Shown: positions 37,701-51,000, counted from the first letter of the stretch. The stretch: DNA of 64,000 nucleotides from Campylorhamphus procurvoides (GCA_013396655.1 WBMV01000261.1:1-64000), one strand, 5' to 3'. Notes: generated from the letters alone by a model not told the origin. Program-made: numbers and translations.

Positions 37701-40700
37701 AGGGCAGGAGCCCTGATCAGCACTGCAGTGAGTCAGCCTGCCATGAATTCCAGCTGGGTGGCTGTGATTGCCCCAGGTGTCCTCACTGGTGTGTGGGCTG
37801 CTGCATTGCACAGCCCTGTACCAGCCAAAGGCACTGCTGAGCTTTCAGCATGGATGCAAAGGGAGTCATTGAGAGTGGAACACAAACCACACAAGTAGCA
37901 GTTTTCCCCAGAGCGTTCAGATATGCTGGTGCCAGTTTCCCGAAAGGCTGGAGGTCTGTCTGCGACTCCAGTGTGGGGTGTGTGTGACTGGTGTGTGAGC
38001 TGGCAGTGCTTGCTGGAGAGCAATACCCACCAAACCCATGGGATCTGTTTGGTGTGCTTGGGATATGAATGGTGAGAAGCCAGGGGTGCTGCTGGTGGGC
38101 TGGGGAGCCCTGAGGTGCGAGGGGAAATAGCCAAGCTCTTCTCTAGCCCTTCTGCACCAGGCCTGTGTGGGGAGTCGTGTCTGTGGCTTGTGCAGCCTTG
38201 ACCACTTTACTCATCCTTTAAACCATGTCAGCAGCAGCTTCCACATCTTGGAAAGAGCCCTGGAGTCCATCAGGCTCCTGTTTGTGTGGGCAGATGACCA
38301 GCTGCTTGTCAGCCCTTCCCTCAGATATCCTGGGTGTAAAACTAACAGCTCTGGCTTTTTCATTCTTACAGAATGCCCAAGAATCCCATGGGGTGGCTGT
38401 GCCAACACCATCGGTGCCAGAAGACTTTGAGGAAAAAGCAACTCTCGGTAAGGGACCTTCTCTGCAGAGTCCTGGCCAGCACAGAGTGCCCAGCAGTGCC
38501 GTGCCCTTGGGGCATGAACTGTGTGTGCTTCGAGCTCACAGTCTGCTCCTGGGATTTTCATGCTAAAATAGAGTCTTCTATTAATGGTTTTTTGAAGTCA
38601 TTGAAAATGAATTAATTTTTTAAGGGGTGAGGCATAGTGGCTGTTACAGTTCAGCAAGCTTTAGGCGAGCTGAGCAAGGGGCTGGCTGTCTGCCTGGGAG
38701 GACCACTGGCCATGGCAGTGCTGATGGAGAAGGTGCTCACACCGCTCTGTTCTCACTCTTCTTCCAGGCTCTGGCTCCCAGGTCAATGGCAACTACCGAA
38801 TGTACAGCTCGGTGGGGGACTTGCGCCCGCAGGCTCTCGAGGGGGGTGACCTGGATGAGGACATCCCTCCACCACCATCCATACCCCCGCCACCCCCTCC
38901 GACAGCACCGGCGCCTGTGCCACCACCTCCAGCCTCGCCGGTCCCTCCTCCACCCGAGGTGCTGCCACCATCTCCACCACCTGAGACAGTGCCACCGCCT
39001 CCTGCCATGGCAGCTCCGCCACCTCCAGCCTCTGCCCTGCCCTCTCCCAGCACACCAGCTCCGCCAGACTTCATCCCACCAGCCCCACCAGGTGCCTCAC
39101 TGCTCAGCCTGGACCCGGCGCCCTTCACCACCAGCATCTCCAAGTGGAAGTCGGAGACGGTGCTGAACACGAGGCAGGCGGATGCTGAGGGACCCCTCTG
39201 CCCTGCCGAGGCCGGTGTGCCCGCTGCCCCCAGCCCCAAGGAGAGCCTGCAGCCCAAGCCTGAGCCACACCTCACCTTCCCCAGGTCCTTCAAGGTGCCA
39301 CCACCGGCCCCGGCGCGCTCCTCCTCCATCCCGGTGCAGGAGAACCAGCCTGTGCGACAGGAGCCCTTGCCCAGGCAGCCCCACACCCGGCCCCCTCTCC
39401 CACCCTGCTTCACCATCAGACCCATGGCCAAGGCTCGTGGGGGAGAAGCCGAGCAAAGGAATTCCCCACTCAGACAGCCTGTCACGAAGCCAGCTGTGCT
39501 GACACCCCCACCCCTGAGCCCCAAACCGAGCCCGGGGCTCAGCCAAGGTGGGAATCCCTCTGGCCGCCGGTCCCCACTGCCAGGATCCGAGGTGGAGAAG
39601 ATTCCCCAGATGAAAACAGCCCAGAGAGAGGCCCCTCCAAAACCTGAGCCTCTCTCAGCGAACGACCTGGATCTGCCCCCTCCGGACTACCCGACCTGCG
39701 AGGATGACTGGAAGGATGCTAACAACCTGAACAAGCTGAGGGATGAGCTCTCAGCCCTCCTGCGCTCCCCACGCAGGGAGGAGAAGCCTGTGGAGAAGCC
39801 AGCGCCTTCCCAGCCCACGGACAGCAGGGCCAGCCATGCTGGTGACCACCAGCCCAAGCTCAGCGAGCCCCAACCTGCCGGGAAGGACATGGGGTTATCC
39901 AAGGGAGGGGAGAGCGAGAAGAAGGGGGTGCCCAGCAGTACCCCCAGCACCAACGGGGGCTCTCCCAGCACCGCTGCAGAGAGCAGCCCTGCCACACACA
40001 CCCGCAGCGTGATGACAATCAGGAACGAGCTGGAGGCTGTGCTGACCATGAAGAAAGAAGGGAAACCTGCCCCAGGGCTGGGGGGCCAGAAGCAGGGGAC
40101 TGAGAATGGCACCAGCACCCCACATGTGAGGAGGAGCCCCCCTGACCTGAGGAAGAGCCCACCTGAAACAGCTGACGCGGCACTGCCAAAACCAGTGCCA
40201 AGCCCAGTTCCTGCACCGGTGGCTGCTGTGGAGAAGGACGAGGCAGATCACAAGGACCATCCCACCCCTGCTGTTGGCAAGACCACAGAGGACTTGACCC
40301 AGGCTCCTGGGTCCCTCAGCAGCAGCGTGAGCCCCCCAGACCCACCCCAGGGACCGACAGAGAAGCCCCCTGCTCCCACCTGCCCTTCGCCCCCCATGTC
40401 CCCCGCTCAGAGCCCAGCACCACCACCCAGCACCACCATCTTCCAGTACAAAGTGCACCGGGCTGGGGCCAGCTCGGCTGAGCCCCCTCATGCCCCGGGC
40501 TCAGCTGAACCCCCTGATCCCCCCAGCTTGGCCAGGAGCCCCCCGGGCACCTCGGGAGCGGGGCAGGAGGAGGAGGATGTGCTGATCCACCCGGTGACGG
40601 GCGAGCGTGTGGAGCGGGGGTCCCCCATGGCCCTGCTGCTGGCAGCCCGGCAGCGTGCCCAGCGGGGCCGGCAGGGTGCTGGGGACGTGGGGGCAGCGCT

Positions 40701-42031
40701 GCGGGCAAAGCCACCCCTGAAGCTCAGCAGCGCCTCGTCGGACACCACCACCTCCACCAGCTTCTTCCGCCACGAGTCCAAGCCCTGCTCCTTCACTGTG
40801 GTGCCCCGGCCGTCGGGGTCAGCAGGGGCCGGGTGGAGCAAACCCCCATCCTTCTCCAGCTCCTCGGACCAGGGCCGGGATGTGCGGGCGGTGGGCGAGG
40901 CGCAGCCCCCCATCCTGCCCGGCCACCGACGAGCCGCTGCCTCCAGCCTGCTCCGGGGTCTCCTTGACTCGGGGCAGCCCAACCAGCCCATCCCAGCCCA
41001 CCACGCTGTGCCCAGGGAGGAGAACGGGGAGACAACCCTGGACTATGGGATTATCCCCCCGCCCCCCGAATTCAGCAACGAGGCGGACGAGGGTCCCCTC
41101 GTGGGTCGGGAGGAGAGCCCCAAGTGCCCCAGCTTCCCTGACTGCAGCCGGGGCTCGGAGGAGCCACGATATTTCAGGTGGTCGGGCTACAGCCGTGGCT
41201 ACGGGGGCAACCACGAGGTGCCAGCCCCAGAGAAGAGCCGAAGGAACGGTGACCTCACACCCCAATACCCCGATTACAGCAGCTCCAGCCACGGTCCGAC
41301 CCCTCGCCCGCTGATCAAGAAGCGCCTGTACATGTCCGAGCCCGACAGCTCCTACCCCCGGGTGGCTGCAGCCCCCCGGGCCACGGGCACCCTGTCCTAT
41401 GGTGGGGAGGGGTCCCGCCGCCTGGGCTCTGCCCTCCGGAATGGCCCCACGGCTGCGCAGGGCAGGCGGCCCTCCATGGATGCTGCTGGGAAGGGGTATG
41501 GCAGTGCTGGAGCCGATGCCAAGTACAAGGGGCAGAACGGGGATTTCTCGCCCGCCAGCATCCTGACGGCCAGCAGGTGAGATCCCACCCTGAGCTGACC
41601 CTTCCCTGTGTATGGTGTCCCTTGGGTTTGGCTGCAGAGCTGCATTGAGGCTCCAGAGAAATCATTGTCCCTTGGCTCATGTGCCCACTCCCAGCTGGGG
41701 TCACCTCCCAGCACCCCAGTCCAGGGTCATGACTTCCATGGCTCTTCCCTGCCCCCAGATGGTCCCAGATGGTGCCCATCTCCCTCCCCACGTCACTTTG
41801 AGTGGACACACAAAGCAACAAAAGTCACTCTGTTCCTGTAGGGCAAGAATAAAATACACAACTGCAGCACTAACCCCAAAGGTTTTCCTTGGCTTTCGGT
41901 GACTTTCTCTCTGCTCTCCCTGCAGACCTGCCCACGGCAGCCCCCAGTACGGTGGACCCACCAACACCTTCACGGTCAGACCTGGGACACGCCAGCCCAT
42001 CTCCTACGCCTACCAGAGCAGCCACCGGTAG
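28722..42031 (+). CDS. C6orf132: C6orf132 orthologue, proline-rich protein, 5 exons
   Basis: Uncharacterised vertebrate protein; no biochemical role is assigned here. CDS exons are 28722-28872, 33437-33552, 38372-38447, 38768-41576 and 41926-42031, with GT-AG introns that keep one frame. This gives 1085 residues (human about 1190). The conserved N-terminus reads SVQGTFSRLFGKRHSS, then ATNPPWIFTQE. Exon 2 gives YYGDNRFGTVTDSGTATLK and RPLLTFLPL. Exon 4 begins with a tract of repeated PPPP blocks (about 147-220), a likely ligand for SH3, WW or EVH1 domains. It also holds the conserved PPPDYPTCEDDW segment. The last exon ends RQPISYAYQSSHR. Reading past the exon 4 donor meets TGA at once (41578-41580). 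Four His follow MKK at the start. The gene lies next to the GUCA1 pair, as in human. Exon 1 sits in a mis-assembled patch. Confidence 0.93.
28873..29300. other. Assembly false duplication with two single-N gaps
   Basis: Single N bases occur at 29028 and 29182. Bases 29029-29181 repeat 28325-28478 (CR1 tail plus unique DNA) almost exactly. Bases 29183-29300 repeat 28872-28990 with small indels. The exon 1 segment between them is absent from the second copy. This looks like two haplotypes joined end to end around a GC-rich gap, not a biological duplication. Confidence 0.8.
29029..29080 (+). mobile_element. CR1 tail, second (artefactual) copy
   Basis: Same CR1 end as at 28325-28376 ('cagcccaggatattttatga'), placed between the two N bases. 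Confidence 0.6.
31105..31232 (-). mobile_element. CR1 3' fragment in C6orf132 intron 1
   Basis: Antisense tail: 'gggtgggaagggaccttgaa', 'ccatgggcagggacgctttc', 'ccaacctggccttggacact'. Confidence 0.75.
34236..34282 (-). mobile_element. Short CR1 tail in C6orf132 intron 2
   Basis: Only 'cagtcacagaatggtttagg' and 'ttggaagggaccttaaaagc' remain, the extreme 3' end in antisense. Confidence 0.65.
36250..36325. repeat. AT-rich simple repeat in C6orf132 intron 2
   Basis: Imperfect TATA-rich run with 'gatatataaagatacc', 'gagatacctttatataagat' and a final (AT)n stretch. It can fold on itself in places. Confidence 0.65.
37038..37470 (-). mobile_element. Long CR1 fragment in C6orf132 intron 2
   Basis: The longest CR1 copy in the window, antisense, of the same subfamily as 28120-28376: 'acagaatatcctgggctgga', 'gtccaactcctggccatgca', 'aaaccctcctggagctctgg' and 'gcagcctggtcagtgcccac'. 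It continues into 5' CR1 sequence ('tcatgtccctcctttggaca'). Confidence 0.8.
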
Positions 42032-43646
42032 GTTTGTCCCCAGGGCTGCTCTGCCACCTGCACCTGGCTGGGAAGGGATCAGAAGGTGCCTGGCTTGGTC
42101 ACTTCCTTCTCCACGGGCACCAGGGACGGTCCCAACCCAGCCAGCAAAAGTGCTGCTTGAAACTACTGATGGCAAAGGTGGGGAATGACCCTGGGACTTG
42201 GACTTTTCTCAAAAGACTGTCATGGAGTGTAGTTACTGTGGACAGGCCACTGCCTTGTTACGTGAACAAATGTGGTTTTCCTTTTTCCCATTTTCCCCTG
42301 GATTACTTTTCGAAATTGTAGCCTAATAGGTTGTCTAAGAAAGCCAGAGCATCCTTAGTTCTCCTTGAAGAGCATCACCACTGGAAAGATTGCTTTTTGT
42401 TTATGGGGGTTTTGTTTGTTTTTGAATTTGTTTTAACTCCAACATGCTTGGGAATAGGGAGAAACCAACTGGGAGATGGTGCATGATGGAAGCAAGCCAG
42501 TGTTGTATAGCTCAGTGTAGGGGGATTTAAATAACAGTGTGAGGCCAATGGGATAGAAAGAGTTCAGGATGTCTAAATCCTGACCTCTTCTGTCCCCACC
42601 TCCTTCAACAGCCTGGAGCAAACCCATTATGCTGATGCCTTAGAAGAGCTCCTGGCTGTCTGTGCCTGTCCTCCTCCTCCAGGGAGCAGCTTTGGGGGCA
42701 GGGGCCTTGCTTTGCTGTGCCTTTTGGTCACTGGAAATGTTTCTGTTGGTAATTATTCCTCGTGGAAGGAGGCTGTAAAGCACTTTGGAGATCTAGGACA
42801 TGGAGCAGTGCTTCTTTTCCTTTAGCTGGTGGGTACCAGTGACTTGTCCAGGTGTTGTGCTGGTGCTGCTTTCCTTGAGGGATCTCTTGCCACTTCACAC
42901 CCATGTATGTAACCCCCACTTCTAAAAGCTAAGCCACAGCCTCCTTATAAACTGCTCTGCTGAGACTTGGCTTTAGTTTGCCTGATTTGGGGACTAAGAA
43001 GGTAAACTCCAGTGTGGTTGTAGATCGTGGGGTGTCCAGTGACATCCCTGAGGGAGCTGGCTCCCACTGCTTCCATAGCTGCTGGATGTGCCTTCTCCTG
43101 CTGCTGCCTCTGAAGGAGGTGGTAGTGGGTGGGAGATACAAGAAGCCTTAAAGAGGGTATTTTATACTCCAGAGTGAGCAGTCTCAGTCTCGTGACAGCT
43201 GACCAAAGCTTTGAATAGCCAGCTTGTCAAAACTAGAAACAGGATCTTCCTTGTAGGTAAACTTGCTGGAAATCGCTGTAAGATAACTGTAAAAACTTGT
43301 AGAGAATGTTTTCTAATCACTGACAAACTAAAAGCACTTTGAGACATGAGTCTATTTTTATGGAAAGCACTTTCTATTTTCAATGCTATAAATACCATTA
43401 GTTCCACTTCAGCTTCTCTTGCCTTGCACAGAGTTGTACATGTGCCTGATTGTGCTCTACAATTCAACTCAAATTCAGTGATAACTATTCCTTCATGGTG
43501 GAATTCTCAAAAGTTATCTTGATATTCGTGTCACATCATTGACATTCTGTTTTATGTTATTTCCAGCTTTACCCAGTAATTTAACAGCCCTTTCGGATAC
43601 TGCAGCAGCTTCAAAGTATTCTGAACTTTACTTTGCTGTGAATAAA
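42032..43646 (+). other. C6orf132 3' UTR with polyadenylation signal
   Basis: Noncoding stretch after the C6orf132 stop. The first AATAAA in sense is at 43641-43646 (within 'gctgtgaataaaatg'), giving a 3' UTR of about 1.6 kb. The signal is seen; its use is inferred. Confidence 0.5.
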
Positions 43647-43659
43647 ATGAAAATGCAAA

Positions 43660-46320
43660 TACCATAATCAGTCTAATAGCTAATTCAAAGGGCATTCTTA
43701 TGCCAGTAAGTCGCAGTGACTTGGAAGGTTTCCAATGCTCACCCCAGCCAATATTGAAATAACTGGCTTTAAATATCTGGGTGTTGGTTTTAAAAAATGT
43801 TTATGGAGAAAAGTGACTATGAAGTAACTGTGTGGGTATTGAAGTGTGCCGAGTGTCATGTGAAATACCTCCCCCCCCAAAACAGGGAAGTTTCTCCATG
43901 CAAGGAATATCTTGAGGATCCTTTCTGATCTGTGGAAGTAAAGTGTGATCCTACCTGAGTGGCTCCAGGGTCACATTTTAGTATTGGATGAAGTTTCACC
44001 AGGTCAACTTAAAAGAAACTTTAATTATTTTTTTTCTTCCCAGTAACTTGTTATTTTGGAAGAAGTATAACTGCAAATGAGTTCTTAAAAGCAGTTTTAA
44101 AGGTAAAGGCTTGTTGGGAGATTTTGGCTTCCAGGACTGATTTTTGCCCACTAAAGGTGTGGGGAACTGTGAGGGTTGTGTGTGCTTTTTCCACCTGAAG
44201 AATTCTAAATTTGAGCATGTCCTTAAGTTTTTAGAGCAAAATGTTGACACTCCAATGGTGGCACTTGCTTTGAATGTCACATTTACTATGTCACCCAGAC
44301 ACACAATTCACATGTAGTCCTTAGATGTGATTTACAGAGCACAGAGGGCCTTGCTTCTAGCAGACATATTTGTTTAAATTAACTATCAGAAGCACAATAA
44401 TGTAAGCCAGCCTAATCAAACAGCCATTATTCATTCAACAGCACCCATTTTGGGAATACACAGTGAGCTGAGTTGTCACTAAACCAGGCTGGACTCTGCT
44501 CCCAGCTGAAAAACTGGTTAGCACACATGTGGAACCCTTCTATTCTTTAAACACTTTGGGCAATCCCTGCTTCTTCTGAATGCATTCAGCAAGTTCTAGG
44601 ATTTCAGTAACAACTAGACATTTATGTGGGGAACTGGGTGACAAAGGAGCCACTGTCAGAGCTCTTGGCAGCCAAAGCACTTGGGGACAAAGGTAAATGT
44701 CTGATGAAGAGCAAGGACTGCAGGGATGGGGAAGAGCTCCCTCTTCCTGGAGCAGGTCTGTGGATGAACTGTTCTTTGACTCCTGTATTTGACTGCATAA
44801 ATTTAGCAATAGGGGATGAAGAAATGGAGCTAAGGGGTAGTAATGGAGCAAAGCTGCCTGCTTCATAGCCCAGGCAGTGCTGAGAGAAATCCTGAAGCCT
44901 CACATGGAATTAATCTCACTTCAATGCTCTCTGCTGCAGTTTGGTCATTCAAGTCGTGACACAAGTTAAATTATTCCCTGCAGGTTCCTCTTCCTCAAAA
45001 GTACCTGCTAATGGAGTGTAACAGAGCTTTAGCTGTAAAGTGTTGAACAAAGTCTCTTATTTATGAGTGCCACTGAACACCAACCTTCTTGCATTAAATA
45101 TTTCTGGACATATTGTTTTATTACACGTGTGGTCTGACTTTTTTTAGTGTTGCTTCAGTGGGCTTAGTCCAGTTTCTACTAAGCATAAAAAACCATATAA
45201 ACCCTGTGGCCATTTCAGTGTTTTGGAAGCCCAGTCAAGGCATGAATGGGCAGCTAAGCCCCTGTCACTCACATCCAGCTGGTTGGGCAGGCTGGCAGAG
45301 AGAGGAGCTTGTGCAGCTCAGCCTGTGCTGCTTCTATAAATAGTCCTTTGGTTCGAGCTTTTCATTAGGAACGAAACTCACATACTTGTTACAAGTCCCA
45401 ACTGGAATGTTGTGCCTAAAATTGAAGGCACGGTGAGCAATGCAAGCAACATAAAAGGCTTGTCTTCAGAGTGGCTTATTCTCTCCACTCCTCAGAGTTA
45501 AACTTATTTGCATTCTCACCTCTTTCATCCAGCTCTGGCTGCAGAACCAGGTTTTCTGTGAAGCATGCAATGTGTACATTGAAGGTTTTACTTGAGCCAC
45601 AATGTTTACATGAGTATCCCCAAACCTGAAGGGTGTGTAGTGCAGGGACAGCGGAGCAAACCACAAACCCCAGAGAATTCTTGCCCCTTCCTTAGCAGAA
45701 AGCTGCAAAATCTACAAGGATTGATGTGGGATTAGCTGGTGTTTGTGCCACGCTGCCTACGTGTCCATGTGACTGTTCACTACAGCCCTGCTTGCAACAG
45801 TACAATCAGCTCCAAGCCAAGCTGCACAACACGAGTGACTTCTGAACTGTTGCTCTTCTGTGCTTTTCTTACAATAGAGAAAAAAATGTAAGTGGTAAAA
45901 GAACACAAAAGTAGTTCCTCTTTAATGCAATGTGCAGAGCTGGGGAGGTGCTGCCTTGCCCCTTGTCAAGGGCAGCTGCTGCCATCCTGTGGCACAACAA
46001 ATATCTACCAGCTGCTAGAAGCATTTACATTTAATTCTAAAACTAAAATTAATATCTCAATAATGTCCTGCTGTCCCTGCAGGCTTCACCAGCCACTGGG
46101 TTCTTTTTTGCCATGGACTGTGGTTTTGCTCAGGTGTGGCAATATGAGGAACTTCACGTGGGCTGACATTTGACATTTCAGCTTTTCTTTTTGGCTATGC
46201 ACAACGGAAACCCAACATAAGAGTTGTGGGAAGAAAAGCTTCCTGAAAACAAGCAGGACACAGAGTCTTGCATTAGTGCTGAACAACTGTAATACCCTGG
46301 CATTAAACAGGAATACAGTG
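43660..46320. other. Intergenic junction between the C6orf132 and WDR77 blocks
   Basis: No gene, RNA or repeat was recognised. This stretch lies between the human-6p21-like and human-1p13-like gene blocks, and between two convergent 3' ends. Confidence 0.45.
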
Positions 46321-46324
46321 ATCA

Positions 46325-46330
46325 TTTATT
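46325..46330 (-). terminator. Candidate WDR77 polyadenylation signal
   Basis: AATAAA on the minus strand, about 1.7 kb past the WDR77 stop, at the end of AT-rich sequence typical of a 3' UTR. Inferred from position. Confidence 0.4.
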
Positions 46331-48004
46331 TAAGAACAGTTTTAATATCAGGGACTGAAATCACAACTTTAACAGTGTGAATGATCTCAGCTGGCTCTTC
46401 AGTGTTACAGAACTGGCCCAGTGAAACTTAAACCTGGTTACAAATGAAAACTATGATTTATTGAAAAACCACCTTCCAAGACAAATTTTTCAGAACCAGC
46501 ACAAGACCTGTTTCAGTACAGCATCAGAGGTCCCTAACAGGGAACTTTGTGGTTCAAGGGGTGTTTTTGAGGAAATGTGTCAGTTTTTATCATCATTTAC
46601 CTTTTCCTTGTCATACACTGCTCTAGAACAGGAGGTTTACTCTGTAAACACCTGTATGACACAGGCATTAAAAAAGCAGCAAGTGAGGTTTACAAAGAGT
46701 ATGAGAAGTACAGAGCCTGGGAAAGCTTAGTCTGCCTAAAAATTAAGTGTGGGCTTTGCACAACTAAACCTATGTGTATGCAGGGATAAACACTGGAAGC
46801 AGTGTACATTTAAGTGTTGCTATCATGCTGAAGAACCAGTGGTAACATTCATTTCAACAGTATTTTTGTTTCATTAGTCAGGACTTGCTTAACTCTGTCT
46901 AAGAAATACAAGGCCAGACCAAGCCATATCTAGAGCAGCAGCAGTTCATGCAGAGCAATGACTTTTTTCAGTTAAATATGTTCCAGGGAAACAGTTCAGT
47001 TAGAAATGGATGTGGCATATGACAAAAAAACACCTCTAAGGATTATGTGGAGTCTGTTTTGGGGATTATGGGAATATTCTGTCCCCTCAGTCACCAGCAC
47101 AAAAGTCACTCATCACAAGTGCACGAGGAGTCTGGTTTATCACTAAGCAGAGTCTGTTACAGGAGCAAGCAAATGACAACTGAAGTCCTTAGTCCAGTTT
47201 TTTCCTTACATAAACCTTTTGTTCACAGATCTTGAGGAAGTTGCCTTCAGCACAGAGGAGATGAAATATGGTGTCAAACAGCACAGCAACTGCTCACTTC
47301 TGGCTTTCTGTCCCTTTAAGTGGCCTTGGGGCCAAGCACGTGCTGAGCATCACAGGTCCCAGGATTTCAGCATCATCCCAAAGGTGTTTAATTACAGGGC
47401 TGCAGCTGGGAGCCAAAATTTACAGTTTACAACACTCCTCACACCAAACACTGGTGCTGACACCAGTGCACCACCAGTGTTCACCAGAGGAGCCACCCAG
47501 TGCTCTAAACCAAGTGCTGCATTAAGGACAACACTGAAACCCCTCTAGTCTTTGAATTAGAACATGTGTTCCCGCTCCATTGAAGAATTAATTTACAGAG
47601 CAAAGAACTTTGCTCAAGAAGGCTCTCACAGGAGGTGTGTTGCGAGCCTCCACAGCAAATGTTTCTATTAATTCCATTGGAAAAGTGAGGGAGGAACCAA
47701 GTCTTTTTGACTTATTTTATTTTTCATTACACCTAATTCCCCATCTCTCCAACTCTCCTCTGTACCTGAGGCCAATTTTTTTTTCCGGGTAAAACTGAAG
47801 TCATATTACAGAAGCACTCCTGAGGAGAGGGCAAAGCTTGGTTTGCAACTAACTTAGGCCTAATTCAGAATTACTACAGGAACCTTCTTAGCCACAAGCT
47901 CCAAGGCAGACAACAGACCATCCCTGCTCCAGTTCACACACACCTTCGACTTCAGCAAAATCAAAGTGATGCCAGGAAGGAACTTGGACCATGAGTTTAT
48001 AAAA

Positions 48005-51000
48005 CTATTCTTTTACACAGTTGACTCCAGAAGGTTCCCCACCTAGGATGGGGACAGTGTGATGTAGAACCTGATGATCCCATCCAACTGTAGTGAGCAA
48101 GGCATCATCTGAAGGGGACCAGGCTAAGCCTTTTACAAAGTCTCGATGAGAACGGTTTCTGAACCTGGAAAACACCAACACTGCGTTAGCCACGGAGCAC
48201 CAAGAGTTCATGGGCTCGTGCAATTCCTAACTGCTAGTTATTTCTGCATGATGCTCTCTCATTTAGGAATATTTTCACTTCCAGGTTGTCCAGGGCTTGG
48301 AGCAACCTGGGCTAGTGGAAGGTGTCCCTGCCCATGGCAAGGGGTGGAATGAGATCATTTTTAAGGTCCCTTCCAACCCAAACCATTCTGTGTTCTATGG
48401 ATAAATTGAGAAGACAGGAAGACAAACAGCCACAAGAATGAGTATGTTCTGTCTGTACTTACACCTCGGAGAGGTCTGAGTCAAGAACAGCAACTGAACA
48501 GTCTTCACTGATGGAAGCCAGTAAGGGTGAACTAGAGGACAGAGATGAAACCATGGTTAGAACAAATACATACATTTTTAGGGATAAACTAGTGATTAAA
48601 TTAGGGATTTTTAGTGATCCTGACCCAGGTACAGCAAATTAACAGACACAAAATCTTCATCGTGTGGCAGGTTGCCAGCACACTAAGCAAGAATATTTTA
48701 TGAGTCAGAAAGTAAGTGATCCTTCTTTAATCAGAGGTGCCTGATTAATTAGAAAAATTCCCAGTGAGTGGGTCAGCAATTCTGAAACTGCCTAAGTGTT
48801 CTCACAGATATTCACATGTCAAAAGTGAAACATTACTTGCTTTATTCTTTGCTACAATCTTCCTGATAAAAGACCACAACTAGAGGGGTTTTTTGGGTTT
48901 ACCCCCCAAAAATAATAAGGCTTTCAAGGGGATGCAGTCATGTATTGTCTACCAGTGCACCAGACTGTACCTGTGTGTGGAGAATGCAAACCCCGTGATG
49001 CTCCGGACATGCACAGTGGCACTGAGGGCAGAGTCAGGATTCTTTGTGTCTACTAGTGCAACTGTTCCACTTTCATCACCTTGAGGAGAGGGAGGATGAA
49101 GTTATTAGCAAAATTGTCCAAGTGGAAACAAAAGACCTTGATTTGCTTGGTGAAAGTGAAGATTCTTACCCAAAACAAAGATGTCACTTTTCTGTGGATG
49201 CCACATGACTGAGGTAGGGAGGTAGTTACAGGCACTGCAAACTGCAAGGAAAGAAACTGGCATGAGTGTGGAAAGAGTCAGTACAAAGATATTCCTACTC
49301 TACCTCACTTAGCACTGGTAGTACACTAAGACAAGTATTTTAAACTTATTGTACTTCTGTGACAGTGTTAGACTTCCTGAGATTTTAACAGGGTTTTCTA
49401 TGATCACATCACTATATTTGGAGTTAGACAGAGAAGTCAGGCATAAAATAATTTATTTCTTCCCACACAAACTCAAGGACAAACACAGACTGTGTCCAGA
49501 GACATACCAATTCGGGTAGCTGGTTTAGGGCACCTGGTGTCCCACAGTAAAGTTCTGTTGTCCTACAAATCCAAAGAGAATAAAAAGGGTTTTACAGTGT
49601 TTTTGTGGCATAAATTCAAGATTCACTGCAGAACTGCTGCTGACCTTCAGTCCAAACCACCCTCCTCTCTTCCCTTTGGGTTAAAATGATGCTGCCATTT
49701 ACTGCCTGGGACCAAAGCAGGATCTCCCAAAATTTGATATAGACCTGTAGAAATCAGCTTGGTAAGATGATTATCAACTTATCAAACTGGAACACTGACA
49801 TAACCACAGCATGCAGCTTGTAACACGAGAGGTAGTTTCTAAGTGCATTAAACTGCAAGTAACTAAAATTACATCTCATTTTTATGGGATAGATTTAGAC
49901 AACAGAGCGAGCTTTACCTCAGCACAGGACAGGAACACAGTGTCCTTACCAGGACAGGAAGCCACACACGTCACTGCCGCGGAGTGAGCTACCAAAAGCA
50001 CAAAAGGATAAAGAGCCTCAAAGATTGTATCCAACTTTCCTGCCTATTCCCAAGGATCACTGAAGGCACAGCAGTGTAAAAAGGAACATTTTATGCCAGG
50101 ACTCACAGTAACTTCTACTCAGAAACAGCTAACTGCATCCTACCAAAGTGCTGAGCTGCCAAATCCAACCAGAGCCACAGGTCCCTGTGACACACCTGGG
50201 TTTGAGGGACCAAACAAAGTGTGATGGAAGGGGGTTTATAAAAAGGAGGAAGAGAACCTTTTCTATGAGCAGACACTGACAGGACAAAGGGCAATGGTTT
50301 CAAAATAACAGAGGGAAGTGTTAGATGGGATATATGGAAGAAATTCTTGGCTGTGAGGGTGGTAAGGCCCTGGCACAAGTTGCCCAGAGAAGCTGTGGCT
50401 GCCCCATCTCTGGAAGTGTCCAAGGCCAGGGTGAAGCAACTGGGGCTAGTGGAAGGCATGGAACTGTTTGATCTTTAAGGTCCCTTTCCCCAAATCATTC
50501 TGTGATTCTAAAGTAAAGCATCTGCTGTGGCCAGAGATGATGAGACCACATCTCCAGAGATCACCCTCTCAAATGAGACTGCTGTTCAAAACAAACATGG
50601 GTCAGATGACAGGATCACATACAGGTAGAAAAAAGATTTCAGTGTAGAATACTCTAAATCACACTTCAGGGATGCAAGGCAAACTAAACCTTACAGCATT
50701 CGTTCTATGGGGAGAAATGAACAACAGACTAAGAAAAAAAACAGACTGGCAAACATGATCAGAGTCCTGAGTGTGGCCTAGCAAATGGGAGGTCACTGGT
50801 GATGCTGCAGGAGGAGCAGGGCAAGGGGATGCTTTGGAACTCACCTCTGTAGGAGTGCAGCACTGTCTGCTCTGGGATGTCCCAGACCTTGACACTGTGG
50901 ACAAGAGCAAGCAGTCAGCACACAACACCAGCCCTGGCACACAGGCCCCAGGCTGGGGACACTCACAGGGCTGGGGACACTCACCAGAAGTCCCTGCTCC

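Noticed and set aside
38793..39524. Minus-strand Gly-rich ORF of 243 codons
   Set aside because: It is the antisense of the CCN-rich proline tract of C6orf132, which gives GGN glycine codons without stops.
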